A stretch of 64,000 nt of DNA from GCA-2737725 sp965229355 (GCA_965229355.1 OZ245869.1:3162001-3226000), one strand, 5' to 3'; shown: positions 27,307-36,035, numbered from the stretch's first letter. The notes: a model not told the origin generated them from the sequence alone. Translations and numbers: made by a program.

Positions 27307-27678
27307 ATGAAGAATTTCATCCGTTTTGCCGCACTCGGTGCCGTTATGGCCGTTGCTGGTTCGCAAGCTGCTATGGCTGGCGATCAAGACTTCACGTTGA
27401 TCAACCGTACCGGCTACACCATTAGCGAAGTCTATGTTTCGCCCGTGAAGGCAAAAGATTGGCAAGAAGATGTGCTGGGCCGTGACGTGCTGGCCGAAGG
27501 CGAACGTACCGAGATTAAGTTCTCGCGTAGCGTTGAGACCTGCAAATGGGATCTGAAAGTGGTTTACGAAGACGACAACTCGTCGGCTGAATGGGGTAGC
27601 TTGAACCTGTGCGAAATCTCAGCCGTGACAATCAAATACAATCGTAAGACCGAAGAAACATCGGCGACTTACGAATAA
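27307..27678 (+). CDS. Small secreted protein of unknown function
   Basis: A 123-residue exported protein: signal peptide to about residue 24 (AAMAG), then a compact, probably beta-rich domain. FTLINRTGYTISEVYVSP, a central WQEDVLGRDVL, and two cysteines in ETCKWDLKVVYEDD and LNLCEI, which may pair, are the main features. I recall similar small secreted proteins in other alphaproteobacteria, without a known role. GGGGG lies 8 nt before the ATG. A terminator follows. Confidence 0.75.
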   Translation: MKNFIRFAALGAVMAVAGSQAAMAGDQDFTLINRTGYTISEVYVSPVKAKDWQEDVLGRDVLAEGERTEIKFSRSVETCKWDLKVVYEDDNSSAEWGSLNLCEISAVTIKYNRKTEETSATYE

Positions 27679-27700
27679 GTTTTAGTTTGTTGAAGTTATA

Positions 27701-27729
27701 AAAAGCGGCCCCGCAAGGGCCGCTTTTTT
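27701..27729. terminator. Bidirectional terminator between convergent genes
   Basis: AAAAGCGGCCC (27701-27711), loop CGCAA, GGGCCGCTTTT (27717-27727). T-runs on both strands suit termination of the secreted protein gene and the cytochrome gene on the other strand, whose stop lies at 27728. Confidence 0.9.
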
Positions 27730-28615
27730 ATTGCCGTTTTGCGATGAAGTCGGCTGCTACCTTTTCTGCTGCCTCACGATCCAGCATGAGTGTTTTTTCT
27801 AATGAGACGTAGTGAAAGCGTCGCGTTGTGTAACCCGCGTGAATAGAAAGTCCGATGGTGTAAGATTTTCCGGGCTGGATAATCTTATGATCAGTTCCTA
27901 CGTTAAGTTTGCGACTGAACGTGACAGTCCATGTGCCATTTTCAAAGCGCGCGTCGCCTTTTACAAAATTCGACTTTTGCTCACTGCGCTTATTGCGAAT
28001 GACCCCGTCATAAAATTGCGTAACTTTTCCAGCCGCCAAACGTGCTTGCCAGTATTCCAGGGATGCAGTTTCTGATGGCATGGACGGTGAGAGATGCTTT
28101 GTGATCGCGTCGGAGGTACCTTTTTTCATGGTGTAAGCGTCGTCGTGGCACGCCACCCAGCATCCGGTTCGTGTCATGTCATCCACGCTGCCATCATCAA
28201 TCATGATGCTCAATTTATCGCTAAAATCGGCATCCATGTTTGCGCTGGGCTGATTTGAGGTATCGAAGCTGACGCGTATGAACAAGTTCTCTGCATCATA
28301 GGCGGTTTTCACCGATGCTTTGATAGAGCCAGGCTTGCCCGCAATAGGATGTGGTTCGGTCGGTGTGTAATCAACGATCAAAGCACCTGAGGCTTCTTCT
28401 TTGCCGTCATGGCAACTGCGGCATCCGCGCCCATCTTTCAGTTTTTTAGCGCCAGAATGTTCTGCACTGTCCCATAAATATTCCCATGACAATTGCGCAG
28501 GATAAAAGAGGGTAACGTTGGTGTTTTTCACCTGATCCCAATCAATCGCCATGCTTGGCATTGACCATATAGACACGATCAATGTGCTGAATATGCCCGA
28601 CAAGATGTTACGCAT
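27728..28615 (-). CDS. Ethylbenzene-dehydrogenase-type c heme protein, two heme-binding motifs
   Basis: A 295-residue periplasmic protein with a signal peptide (residues 1-23). It resembles the heme-binding gamma-subunit domain of ethylbenzene dehydrogenase/DMSO reductase-family enzymes: VSFDTSNQP, SIMIDDGSV and WTVTFSRKL are strands of that beta-sandwich. It also has a CXXCH site, CRSCH (65-69), and a CXXXCH site, CWVACH (152-157), the latter an unusual spacing for heme c attachment. No molybdoenzyme subunit is near. A cytochrome b561 gene is divergent, 146 nt between starts, suggesting electron exchange with the quinone pool. Confidence 0.75.
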   Translation of the reverse strand: MRNILSGIFSTLIVSIWSMPSMAIDWDQVKNTNVTLFYPAQLSWEYLWDSAEHSGAKKLKDGRGCRSCHDGKEEASGALIVDYTPTEPHPIAGKPGSIKASVKTAYDAENLFIRVSFDTSNQPSANMDADFSDKLSIMIDDGSVDDMTRTGCWVACHDDAYTMKKGTSDAITKHLSPSMPSETASLEYWQARLAAGKVTQFYDGVIRNKRSEQKSNFVKGDARFENGTWTVTFSRKLNVGTDHKIIQPGKSYTIGLSIHAGYTTRRFHYVSLEKTLMLDREAAEKVAADFIAKRQ

Positions 28616-28761
28616 TTTGGGTGCCTGCTGTGTGGCGCTTATAGCTATCTACCATGGAAAGGCCCCAGAACCTGATTGAACAGGCTATAGGCACATGTAA
28701 AAAATATGCCTGTCTAAAGAGTGGGCTGTCTCGAGATGCTTTGTATGGGCGCAGAAAGACA

Positions 28762-29316
28762 ATGATCGAACGATATAATCGTAAGATTGTCATTCTTCAT
28801 TGGATTGTTGCTGTCTTTCTTGTGTTGTCATTCGCTTTAGGTTTGCAAGCTGGCACTTTAGATGAAAGCCCTACAAAAGACGCTCTCCTGACATCTCATA
28901 AATCTATCGGCCTCACGATCCTGATGGTTCTTGTCGTTCGGCTCTATTGGCGGTTTCGCATTCCGGGGCCAGTTCCTGCGCGTATCAACAAAATGTACCG
29001 TTTCGCGGCCTATGTTGTGCATGGGCTATTGTACGCGATGCTTATTGCGATGGCTGTGAGTGGCTATGTCGCTGTGGCTGCGCGGGGCGGTGAGATAACG
29101 TTATTTTTCTTGGTTGATCTACCTGCAGCGATACCGCTCAGTCGCAGGTGGTCGCGTTTGGCTACGCAGTGGCATGATTGGGGCCAGTATGTAGTGTATG
29201 CATTGCTGGTGGCGCATATTGGTGCGGTATTTTATCATCAATTTGTCTTGCGTGACCGCATATTGATGCGCATGTGGTTTAAGTCGACACCAGACCATGT
29301 GCCGCCTCATCATTAA
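28762..29316 (+). CDS. Cytochrome b561 / b-type membrane protein
   Basis: A 184-residue inner-membrane protein with four hydrophobic helices (about 10-30, 46-64, 80-104, 140-160) and heme-ligand histidines in the expected places: H13 (ILHW), H46 (TSHKSIG), one in VVHGLLY and one in LVAHIGAVFYH. It is of the CybB/YodB type that moves electrons between quinol and periplasmic acceptors. The start at ATG 28762 gives the normal N-terminus (IERYNRKIVILHW); an upstream in-frame ATG at 28654 would add 36 polar residues with no membrane role. It is divergent from the diheme-like protein gene, its likely partner. Confidence 0.87.
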   Translation: MIERYNRKIVILHWIVAVFLVLSFALGLQAGTLDESPTKDALLTSHKSIGLTILMVLVVRLYWRFRIPGPVPARINKMYRFAAYVVHGLLYAMLIAMAVSGYVAVAARGGEITLFFLVDLPAAIPLSRRWSRLATQWHDWGQYVVYALLVAHIGAVFYHQFVLRDRILMRMWFKSTPDHVPPHH

Positions 29317-29337
29317 TTAAGATTGTTTTTCCGCCCT

Positions 29338-31017
29338 ATGACTGCGCCAAGCCAGAACGATAAAGAATTTATGGACACTTTGGCAGGCTGCTGGGCGTTG
29401 GCGCAGGCGGGTGATCTCAGCAAGGCAATCGAGGCTTGCACTGCGCTTGTGAAGAAGGCGCCTACCTTTGGGCAAGGCCAGCATGCGCTCGGCACTTTAC
29501 TGTGGCGGGCGCGGAAGTATGCTCCAGCATTGCAAGCGATGCAGAGTGCGATTGACTGTCCCAATGCAACCGTCGACTTTTTCTTCGACCTGCGGTTTGC
29601 ACTTATTTCTACCCGCCAATATCAGGCGGCGTTAGGGGTGTCGCGACGGGCTGCTGCGGCATGGGGGACAAACCCGGATGTGCGGGTTATGCTTGCACAG
29701 TCACTTGCGCAATGTTTTCAGGCCGATGAGATGCGGGTGATATTCACCGATCTTATTAAAAATGAGCCTGATAATTTATTGTATTGGGAGCATTTCGCGC
29801 GCTCAGCCGAAATGGTTGGCGCAACCGCAGATGTGCTGATGGCTTGCGAATATATTCTTCAGACAGATCCCAGTAAACTTCTCACTTTCGGAACGCTTTA
29901 TTTTAGAACGCTGAAAGTTGTCGGTCGCGCAACAGAATCAGCGCGATATCGTGATGCATTGATTAGCCAGTATATGGCGCGCACCGAGACTAAGTTTAAG
30001 GCGATTGCCTTCATTGAAAATTATAATAGCCCTGCTGCTGCAGAAAACCATTGGCGGCAACAGGCACTTGAAAGTCCCGATAGCGCTTTTGTTTTCTATA
30101 GCTTGGCTCATAACTTGGCGTGCCAAGGGAAGTGGGGTGATGCCCAGCAGGTATTGACTGCAGCCAAAACGTTGAGTGCGGACGAGGAGCTTAAAACAAA
30201 ACTCCAGTCACTCGCAGTATCAATCGAGCATTACCTCCCCATACTTAAAGAAAGTGCGGCCCAACCACTGCAGACGCGTGATCCATCGACATCGCGGATG
30301 ATTGTGGTTCGCGGCGCCTTAGAGAAGAAATTTATAGATGTGATCAAGCACTACCGTGGTGTGCATGGTGATCATTTTATTTTGCTGTCGACTTGGGAGA
30401 CCTCGAGCCCAGAGTTGATGGCTGAGGTTCGGCCCTATGTTGATGATATTGCTTTGAACGCAGTGCCGTCTATTCCAGGTATGGGGAATCTCAACTACCA
30501 AATTCAGTGCGCTGTCGGCGGTATACGTCGTGCGAAAGAGCTGGGTGCAGAATACATATTATTGACCCGTACCGATGTCGCCTTTTTAAAGCCCAATATC
30601 ATGACTGAGTTTGCGGCCTTGCTTGCGAACGACAAGCCAAATTCGGTGCGTACGCCGGGGCTTCGTCACCGTTTAATCGTGTGTGAATACTGGTCGTTCC
30701 TAGAGCCGCTCTATCATCTGTCGGATCTATTTTGTTATGGTCACATCGAAGATGTGGCCCAATATTGGGCGCAAGACCACATGAGTGATGCTTGCTTGAC
30801 GCCCGAAATTACGCTCTGTCGTGGGTTTGCGCTGAAGGTCGGGCGACAGCTGAAAAACGATACGCCAGACGTTATCGAGGCCGTTCGCGATCTTTTTCTG
30901 ATGATAGAAGCTTCATCGGTACAGCTTTTTTGGCCTAAATATCCTGCCGCTAGCAGTTCGCCACATTACCATCACCGCACGATTATTAAGCCGGATATGC
31001 TTACATTGCCCTCATAA
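29338..31017 (+). CDS. TPR protein with WavE-like C-terminal domain
   Basis: A 559-residue protein. Residues about 10-300 are TPR-like helical repeats (AIEACTALVKKAPTFGQGQHALGTLLW). Residues about 320-540 resemble the WavE lipopolysaccharide-synthesis family: LLSTWETSSPEL, then NLNYQIQCAVGGIRRAKELG and the acidic TRTDVAFLKP in the place where WavE proteins have a sugar-nucleotide/metal-binding aspartate. It may modify a surface glycan. ATG 29338 is preferred over TTG 29323, though neither has a strong ribosome site. Another TPR/glycosyltransferase-like gene follows 70 nt later. Confidence 0.7.
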   Translation: MTAPSQNDKEFMDTLAGCWALAQAGDLSKAIEACTALVKKAPTFGQGQHALGTLLWRARKYAPALQAMQSAIDCPNATVDFFFDLRFALISTRQYQAALGVSRRAAAAWGTNPDVRVMLAQSLAQCFQADEMRVIFTDLIKNEPDNLLYWEHFARSAEMVGATADVLMACEYILQTDPSKLLTFGTLYFRTLKVVGRATESARYRDALISQYMARTETKFKAIAFIENYNSPAAAENHWRQQALESPDSAFVFYSLAHNLACQGKWGDAQQVLTAAKTLSADEELKTKLQSLAVSIEHYLPILKESAAQPLQTRDPSTSRMIVVRGALEKKFIDVIKHYRGVHGDHFILLSTWETSSPELMAEVRPYVDDIALNAVPSIPGMGNLNYQIQCAVGGIRRAKELGAEYILLTRTDVAFLKPNIMTEFAALLANDKPNSVRTPGLRHRLIVCEYWSFLEPLYHLSDLFCYGHIEDVAQYWAQDHMSDACLTPEITLCRGFALKVGRQLKNDTPDVIEAVRDLFLMIEASSVQLFWPKYPAASSSPHYHHRTIIKPDMLTLPS

Positions 31018-31087
31018 ACTGTAGTATGACGGCGCTTCTGACCTATTTATAGCGTTCCTTAAAAAACACTCTACATATCGGTTTCTC

Positions 31088-33205
31088 ATGTCGTCGCCTG
31101 ATCCTCAATTCTCCGCTGAAATCAATGCCCTCTTTGAGCAGGGGCGCAGTTTCCACCAGATGGGGCAATTGGACCAAGCGCAGATTGCTTACAACGATGT
31201 GTTGGCGCAGGCTCCCAACCATTTTGACGCAATGCAGTTACTGGGTGTTGCGGCTCTTCAGTCCGGTGATGCGCAGCGTGCGGTTGATTTGATTGGCAAA
31301 GCGATCGCGCTTTTTCCAAATGATGCTTCATTTTTCTGCAATCTCGGCAATGCTCAACAGGCGCTTGGTCAACTCGATGATGCGCTTGCAAGCTATGGCA
31401 AAGCCATCGCGATGGATCCAACCTATGCCGGGGCTATTTTTAGCCACGCGCATGTTTTGATGCATAAAGGACGGCTGGAGGACGCAGTTGTTGGCTTCGA
31501 TCAGGTGATTGCAATTGCGCCGCAGTTCTTCCAAGCGCACCTGTTCCGTGGGGATGCTTTGCAGCAACTTCAGCGATATGCAGATGCCGTTACCAGCTAT
31601 GATAACGCCTTGTCATTTGTGCCGACGTTATTCGAAGCGCATGTTAATCGCGGTATGGCGCTTGTGGGATTAAGCGATTATCAGGGCGCTATTGCAAGCT
31701 ACGATAAAGCCATTGCTTTGCAGCCTGATCGTGCTGAAATCTATATTAATCGCGGCGTCGCATTTGCTGAACTGAAGAAATTCAATGAGTCAGTCGCTAG
31801 TTTCGAAACAGCGCTACGTCTTCAGCCGGAAAATGCGGATGCGTACCTTAATCTCAGCAAAGTATTCCGCCAACTCGGCCAATTGGATGACTTTGTCGCT
31901 GCGCTAGGTGCAACAATCAAGCAGCCTTCGACGCCTGCGATTGCGTATTTCTACCATGGCTATTGTTTGTATGAACTCGAGCGGTATGAAGAGGCTGTTG
32001 CAAGCTACGATCAAGCGCTGATGCGAGAGCCATCATCAGCAAGCACGCTGCAAAATCGCGGCCTGAGTTTGATGCGCCTTGGTCATTTTGAGGCTGCAAT
32101 CGAGACCTATAATAAGGCGCTCGCACTTAACCCTAATATGGCCGGTACATATTCTGATCGCGGGTTGACGTTGCATGATCTCATGCGGATCGACGAGGCG
32201 ATAGAAAGTTACGACCAAGCCTTAGCTTTGAAGCCAGAAGCGATTCAGCCACTTTTTAATAAATCTTTATCGTTGCTGATGCGGGGAGATTACATCGAAG
32301 GCTGGAAGCTATTTGAAAGCCGACGGAATACCGCGATTGATAAGAGTTTCAAGCCCTTGCCGCAACCAGAGTGGTCTGGGCATGAATCTTTGTTGGGCAA
32401 AACGATTCTCGTGCAGAGTGAGCAAGGCTTAGGCGATACGCTGCAGTTTTGTCGTTATGTGAAACTTCTTGCTCAAAAAAGTGCCCACGTTGTGCTTGAG
32501 GTGCGTGCGCCTTTGGTCGAATTATTGCGCAATCTTGAAGGTCTGCATCAGATTGTGAAAAAGGGCGACCCGTTGCCTGATTTTGATTTCCATATTTCGA
32601 CCATGAGTTTGCCTCATGCGTTCGGCACTGATCTCACAAGTATTCCTGCTGACATTCCTTATATTCGCGCGAATCCTGAGAAAGCTGCGGGGTGGCGGGA
32701 TAGGTTAGGGCCGAAGACAAAGCTGCGTGTTGGTTTGGTGTGGAACGGTGGACTGCGTAACGATCCAGCGCTGCGCATTGCCAATGCGCGCCGCAACGTA
32801 CCATTAGACCTTATTGTCACTTTAAATCTGCCCAACATTGAATTCTACAGCTTACAAAAAGGCGAGCCCGCAGAGTCAGAGTTTCGCGAACGCGCGGCAG
32901 CGCTTTGGCCCACTCCTAATTTACATAACTTTGTATCTGATCTGAATGACTTCTCGGATACAGCCGCTCTTATAGAAAATTTAGATCTGGTTATTACTGT
33001 TGATACGTCGACGGCGCATTTGGCCGGTGCGATGGGCAAGCCAGTCTGGATTCTCAATCGTTTTGACACGTGTTGGCGTTGGATGCGTGAACGGACAGAT
33101 AGTCCATGGTACCCAACGGTGAAATTGTATCGCCAAAAAACACATGGCGATTGGGCGCCAGTTCTGGCGCAAGTCAAAGAGGATTTGAGTAAATTCTCGA
33201 TCTGA
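31088..33205 (+). CDS. TPR protein with GT9-like glycosyltransferase domain
   Basis: A 705-residue protein. About eleven TPR units fill residues 10-400, with the regular core SYDKAIALxPDxAEIYINRG. The C-terminal part (about 430-700) resembles the heptosyltransferase-like GT-B fold found behind TPR arrays: VQSEQGLGDTLQFCRYVKLLA at its start, VGLVWNGG, and LVITVDTSTAHLAGAMGKPVWIL near its end. Proteins of this design are usually linked to O-GlcNAc-like or flagellin/envelope glycosylation, but the substrate here is open. It appears to pair with the preceding TPR-WavE gene. Confidence 0.78.
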   Translation: MSSPDPQFSAEINALFEQGRSFHQMGQLDQAQIAYNDVLAQAPNHFDAMQLLGVAALQSGDAQRAVDLIGKAIALFPNDASFFCNLGNAQQALGQLDDALASYGKAIAMDPTYAGAIFSHAHVLMHKGRLEDAVVGFDQVIAIAPQFFQAHLFRGDALQQLQRYADAVTSYDNALSFVPTLFEAHVNRGMALVGLSDYQGAIASYDKAIALQPDRAEIYINRGVAFAELKKFNESVASFETALRLQPENADAYLNLSKVFRQLGQLDDFVAALGATIKQPSTPAIAYFYHGYCLYELERYEEAVASYDQALMREPSSASTLQNRGLSLMRLGHFEAAIETYNKALALNPNMAGTYSDRGLTLHDLMRIDEAIESYDQALALKPEAIQPLFNKSLSLLMRGDYIEGWKLFESRRNTAIDKSFKPLPQPEWSGHESLLGKTILVQSEQGLGDTLQFCRYVKLLAQKSAHVVLEVRAPLVELLRNLEGLHQIVKKGDPLPDFDFHISTMSLPHAFGTDLTSIPADIPYIRANPEKAAGWRDRLGPKTKLRVGLVWNGGLRNDPALRIANARRNVPLDLIVTLNLPNIEFYSLQKGEPAESEFRERAAALWPTPNLHNFVSDLNDFSDTAALIENLDLVITVDTSTAHLAGAMGKPVWILNRFDTCWRWMRERTDSPWYPTVKLYRQKTHGDWAPVLAQVKEDLSKFSI

Positions 33206-33220
33206 AGAGAGATGAAAACT

Positions 33221-33256
33221 AAGGCCGTGCCTATAAAAGCACGGCCTTAAGCTTTT
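33221..33256. terminator. Bidirectional terminator
   Basis: AAGGCCGTGC (33221-33230), 8-nt loop, GCACGGCCTT (33239-33248), then AAGCTTTTTT. It sits between two convergent genes and can end the TPR gene on the plus strand. Confidence 0.87.
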
Positions 33257-33269
33257 TTGGAGAATCTAC

Positions 33270-33608
33270 TTAATCTTTCCAGGTATGGACAACGCGGCGG
33301 CTGCTGCGTTCAACTACAACTGGCTCATCGTTGACAATGACGTAGCTATAACGATCCGGGTTCACGACCTTCACTGTTTCGGGAAGCGGATACACAGTGA
33401 CATTTGCAGGCAAGGTCGCGCCGACTGTTACATCCAGATTTGGGTCCGATACCGGTGAATATTTTTTCACCGTCGAATATTCCCGAATCATTGTGCCTTG
33501 ATCGTTCGTCCATGTGGTTGTGGTCGTCTGCGTCACCTGAGCTGCCGCCATACCAGAACCGGATAACATCGCTGCAGTAGCAACAAGGGGAATGAGGAAC
33601 TTCTTCAT
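33270..33608 (-). CDS. DUF1236-like small secreted protein
   Basis: A 112-residue exported protein with a signal peptide (1-23, SGMAAAQ). The mature part (GATLPANVTVYPLPETVKV, YSYVIVNDEPVVVERSSRRVV) fits DUF1236, a small domain common in rhizobial and related secreted proteins and of unknown role. GAGAGGAG is well placed before the ATG. A bulged hairpin lies in its 5' leader (33645-33671). Confidence 0.82.
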   Translation of the reverse strand: MKKFLIPLVATAAMLSGSGMAAAQVTQTTTTTWTNDQGTMIREYSTVKKYSPVSDPNLDVTVGATLPANVTVYPLPETVKVVNPDRYSYVIVNDEPVVVERSSRRVVHTWKD

Positions 33609-33644
33609 CTGGGATCTCCTCTCCAGATATGTTGAAACAAATCA

Positions 33645-33671
33645 CTCGCCAGCATGTCGCAATGCGGCGAG
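33645..33671 (-). promoter_or_regulatory. Bulged hairpin in the leader of the DUF1236-like gene
   Basis: CTCGCC (33645-33650) pairs with GGCGAG (33666-33671), and inside it GCAT (33652-33655) with ATGC (33662-33665), leaving a one-base bulge and a 6-nt loop. It is 37 nt upstream of the start codon of the gene on the minus strand. It could stabilise the message or bind a regulator. Confidence 0.4.
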
Positions 33672-33767
33672 GCTAGTTTTCAACGACTGCTTTGAAGTTT
33701 TTGTTCCTGTCGTAATTCAGCCGGATTGCCAGCAAAAACGGCATTTTTGCTGCGGGATATATGAAGG

Positions 33768-34760
33768 CTATTTATCCACCATCGCTTCCTGATCTGCGGT
33801 ATAACGCGGACCCGAAATAGCATCAGCGCCGAGTGCTTGATTCAAAGCCTCCAGTTCATCCGGTGTCAGGGCGACATTAAGCGCTCCAAGATTCTCTTCC
33901 AGATACTTTTGACGCTTCGTGCCTGGAATAGGTATGATGTCGTGGCCTTGCTGCAGTAACCAGGCGAGAGCCACTTGAGACGGCTGCGCTGCGTGCGTTT
34001 GCGCGATGCGTTTGACGACGTCTAACTTCGCCATGTTGATGTCGTAGTTTGCGCCGACCAATCGCGGATAATTCTTGCGGAAATCTTTGTCGCCATATTC
34101 TTCTGCACGTTTCGCGGTTCCAGTCAAAAAGCCGCGACCGAGCGGACTAAATGGCACTAGGGCAATGCCCAGTTCGCGCAGCGTGGGAATAATCTCGGCT
34201 TCGAGTTCACGGTGCCAAAGTGAGTACTCGCTTTGCAGGGCTGAAATTTGATGCACTTTATTTGCACGACGTAGTGTTTTCGAGCTGACTTCGGATAGAC
34301 CCAAGTACCGAACTTTCCCCTCGCGCACGAGGTCGGCCATGGTGCCGATAACATCTTCGATGGGCACGCTGGGGTCGAGACGGTGCTGGTAGAATAAATC
34401 GATGCGATCTGCGCCAAGTCGTTTTAATGAGCTTTCCGCAACGTAGCGGATATTCTCAGGGCGGCTGTTTAATCCGCCTTTAATTTTTCCATCTTGAATA
34501 TTGAAGCCAAACTTCGTGGCCACAAATACATTGCCCCAACGCCCCGCCAAGGCTTTGCCCAACAGTTCTTCATTCACAAACGGGCCATACACCTCAGCGG
34601 TATCAAAAAATGTTACGCCTAAATCCAATGCGCGATGAATTGTGCGGATCGATTCAGCATCATCAGGCACGCCATAAGAATGGCTCATGCCCATGCATCC
34701 CAACCCGAGGGCCGAAACCTGAGGTCCGTTACTCCCTAATGTTCTGAATGACATCGCCAT
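33768..34760 (-). CDS. Aldo/keto reductase (AKR13-like)
   Basis: A 330-residue NADPH-dependent reductase with the tetrad Asp and Tyr in DTAEVYGPFVNEE, Lys in ATKFGFN and His in LFYQHRLDP. The head MSFRTLGSNGPQVSALGLGCMGMS and IPIPGTKRQKYLEENLGAL are typical of the YakC/AKR13 group. GGAG sits 8 nt before the ATG. The isocitrate-lyase-family gene ends 24 nt upstream on the same strand, so both are probably cotranscribed. Confidence 0.9.
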   Translation of the reverse strand: MAMSFRTLGSNGPQVSALGLGCMGMSHSYGVPDDAESIRTIHRALDLGVTFFDTAEVYGPFVNEELLGKALAGRWGNVFVATKFGFNIQDGKIKGGLNSRPENIRYVAESSLKRLGADRIDLFYQHRLDPSVPIEDVIGTMADLVREGKVRYLGLSEVSSKTLRRANKVHQISALQSEYSLWHRELEAEIIPTLRELGIALVPFSPLGRGFLTGTAKRAEEYGDKDFRKNYPRLVGANYDINMAKLDVVKRIAQTHAAQPSQVALAWLLQQGHDIIPIPGTKRQKYLEENLGALNVALTPDELEALNQALGADAISGPRYTADQEAMVDK

Positions 34761-34784
34761 GAGCCGCGCTCCTTAATACGAGTT

Positions 34785-35657
34785 CTATTTATTGCCGAGA
34801 ATCTGAGCGTCGAACGCGTTCAACTCATTTAATCCTAGCTTCTCGTTCGTGTCGTCGAGTGAGGCCATGCGATCCAACCACGGGCGTGAGTCGCCCGTCT
34901 TCTTGAATTCTGTCAGGAATTCCCACGTTTGACGCACTTGAATGCGTGTGGTGGTGGTTGGCCAAATGGTGATTTTAAAACCCATCTGCTCAAGTTCTTT
35001 TGCAGACAGAATAGGGGTCAGTCCGCTTTCAGACATATTGGTCATTTGCGGGCCAATGTTCAGGGCGCAGATTTGCTCCATCTCTTGAAGCGATTGCGCA
35101 CCGTCGAAGAACGTCACGTCTGCGCCAGCGTCACGGTAAGCTTTTGCACGCCAAATGGCTTCATCCATTCCGTGCGGGCCACGCGCATCCGTGCGTGCGA
35201 TAATCAACAAGTTCGGGTCTTTACGAGCTGCCGCCGCTGCTTTGATTTTGCGTATGGAGACATCGCGCGATTCAACCACTTTGCCATGCATATGGCCGCA
35301 TTTCTTTGGCCAGACTTGATCCTCAATTTGCACAGCCGCAACGCCAAGCCATTCCATTGTCTCAATGGTGCGCTTGACGTTAGCGATATCACCGTAACCC
35401 GTGTCGATATCGGCAATGAGGGGGATGGATGTCACCGCGCGAATGGCGCGCACAAATTCCACATTTTCTGCAAAGCCAACCAGACCAATATCAGGCAGGC
35501 CATATCGTAAGCAGGCAGCGCCATAGCCCGTGGAATAGGCGACATCAAACCCAGCTTGTTCAATCAGGCGCACTTCTAAGGGGCTGCCGGCGCCAGGGGC
35601 GACAATCATGCCCGGCTTATTCATCAACTCACGGATTTTTTGACGTTGGATCGACAT
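34785..35657 (-). CDS. Isocitrate lyase/PEP mutase family enzyme
   Basis: A 290-residue TIM-barrel enzyme of the superfamily that includes 2-methylisocitrate lyase, oxaloacetate decarboxylase and PEP mutase. KKCGHMHGK (KKCGH at 118-122) carries the catalytic cysteine of the lyases rather than the mutase loop; DIDTGYGD (83-90) binds magnesium; and ARTDARG is the usual substrate loop. A C-C lyase on a 2-hydroxy di- or tricarboxylate is the likely activity, not phosphonate synthesis. I chose ATG 35657 (start MSIQRQKIREL) with AAAGG 8 nt upstream. The leader folds into a hairpin that covers this ribosome site. Confidence 0.88.
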   Translation of the reverse strand: MSIQRQKIRELMNKPGMIVAPGAGSPLEVRLIEQAGFDVAYSTGYGAACLRYGLPDIGLVGFAENVEFVRAIRAVTSIPLIADIDTGYGDIANVKRTIETMEWLGVAAVQIEDQVWPKKCGHMHGKVVESRDVSIRKIKAAAAARKDPNLLIIARTDARGPHGMDEAIWRAKAYRDAGADVTFFDGAQSLQEMEQICALNIGPQMTNMSESGLTPILSAKELEQMGFKITIWPTTTTRIQVRQTWEFLTEFKKTGDSRPWLDRMASLDDTNEKLGLNELNAFDAQILGNK

Positions 35658-35959
35658 GCGCAAAGCCTTTCTGGATAACCCGTCGAGATGTTGACGGGGC
35701 TTTGCGAGATTTTGCGTGGCACGAACGAGCGGTCGTTGCAGCCCATACCGGCGACGCAGAAGCGTCTCAAAGCGAGGATGAGTGGGCTGTTGGTGTTAGG
35801 AGGTGGGCTCAGGCGTCACAACGCAAATCTAGTCATCCGCCCGCATCGTTGGCATGGGCTTACGCGTGTTCGCCCTGCGTGCAGAATAGAGCACGCAAAA
35901 TCGAACTAAGCAGCCGTGGTGCTGTTTAGTTTTATTTTGATCGCTATGCCTGATGTAAG
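35658..35959. other. Gap between lyase-family gene and tRNA-Glu
   Basis: About 300 nt with no convincing gene. Apart from the leader hairpin at its left end I see only short frames that overlap each other, with no ribosome site or protein-like composition. Confidence 0.6.
35659..35706 (-). promoter_or_regulatory. Leader hairpin covering the ribosome site of the lyase-family gene
   Basis: On the minus strand the leader has CGCAAAGCC (35706-35698) pairing exactly with GGCTTTGCG (35667-35659). Directly inside, CCGTC (35697-35693) pairs with GACGG (35684-35680) around an 8-nt loop, leaving a 12-nt bulge, GTTATCCAGAAA, on the 3' side. The 3' arm ends one base before the start codon and takes up the last two G of the AAAGG ribosome site, so folding should block translation. 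Confidence 0.5.
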
Positions 35960-36035
35960 TGGCGTCCCCACGGGGATTCGAACCCCGGTTACCGCCGTGA
36001 AAGGGCGATGTCCTAGGCCTCTAGACGATGGGGAC
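35960..36035 (-). tRNA. tRNA-Glu (anticodon TTC)
   Basis: Read on the minus strand, GTCCCCA opens the acceptor stem and TGGGGAC closes it; discriminator G and an encoded CCA follow (35960-35962). The anticodon loop CTTTCAC carries TTC between TCGCC and GGCGG-type arms, and the T loop is TTCGAAT between CGGGG and CCCCG. Length is 76 nt and the sequence is very close to standard bacterial tRNA-Glu. Confidence 0.97.

Noticed and set aside
34929..35510. 193-codon plus-strand frame
   Set aside because: It is antisense to the isocitrate-lyase-family gene, which has clear active-site motifs.
34785..35657. PEP mutase making phosphonates, linked to the phosphonate-type importer
   Set aside because: The KKCGH motif fits the C-C lyase branch, and the gene is 22 kb from the importer.
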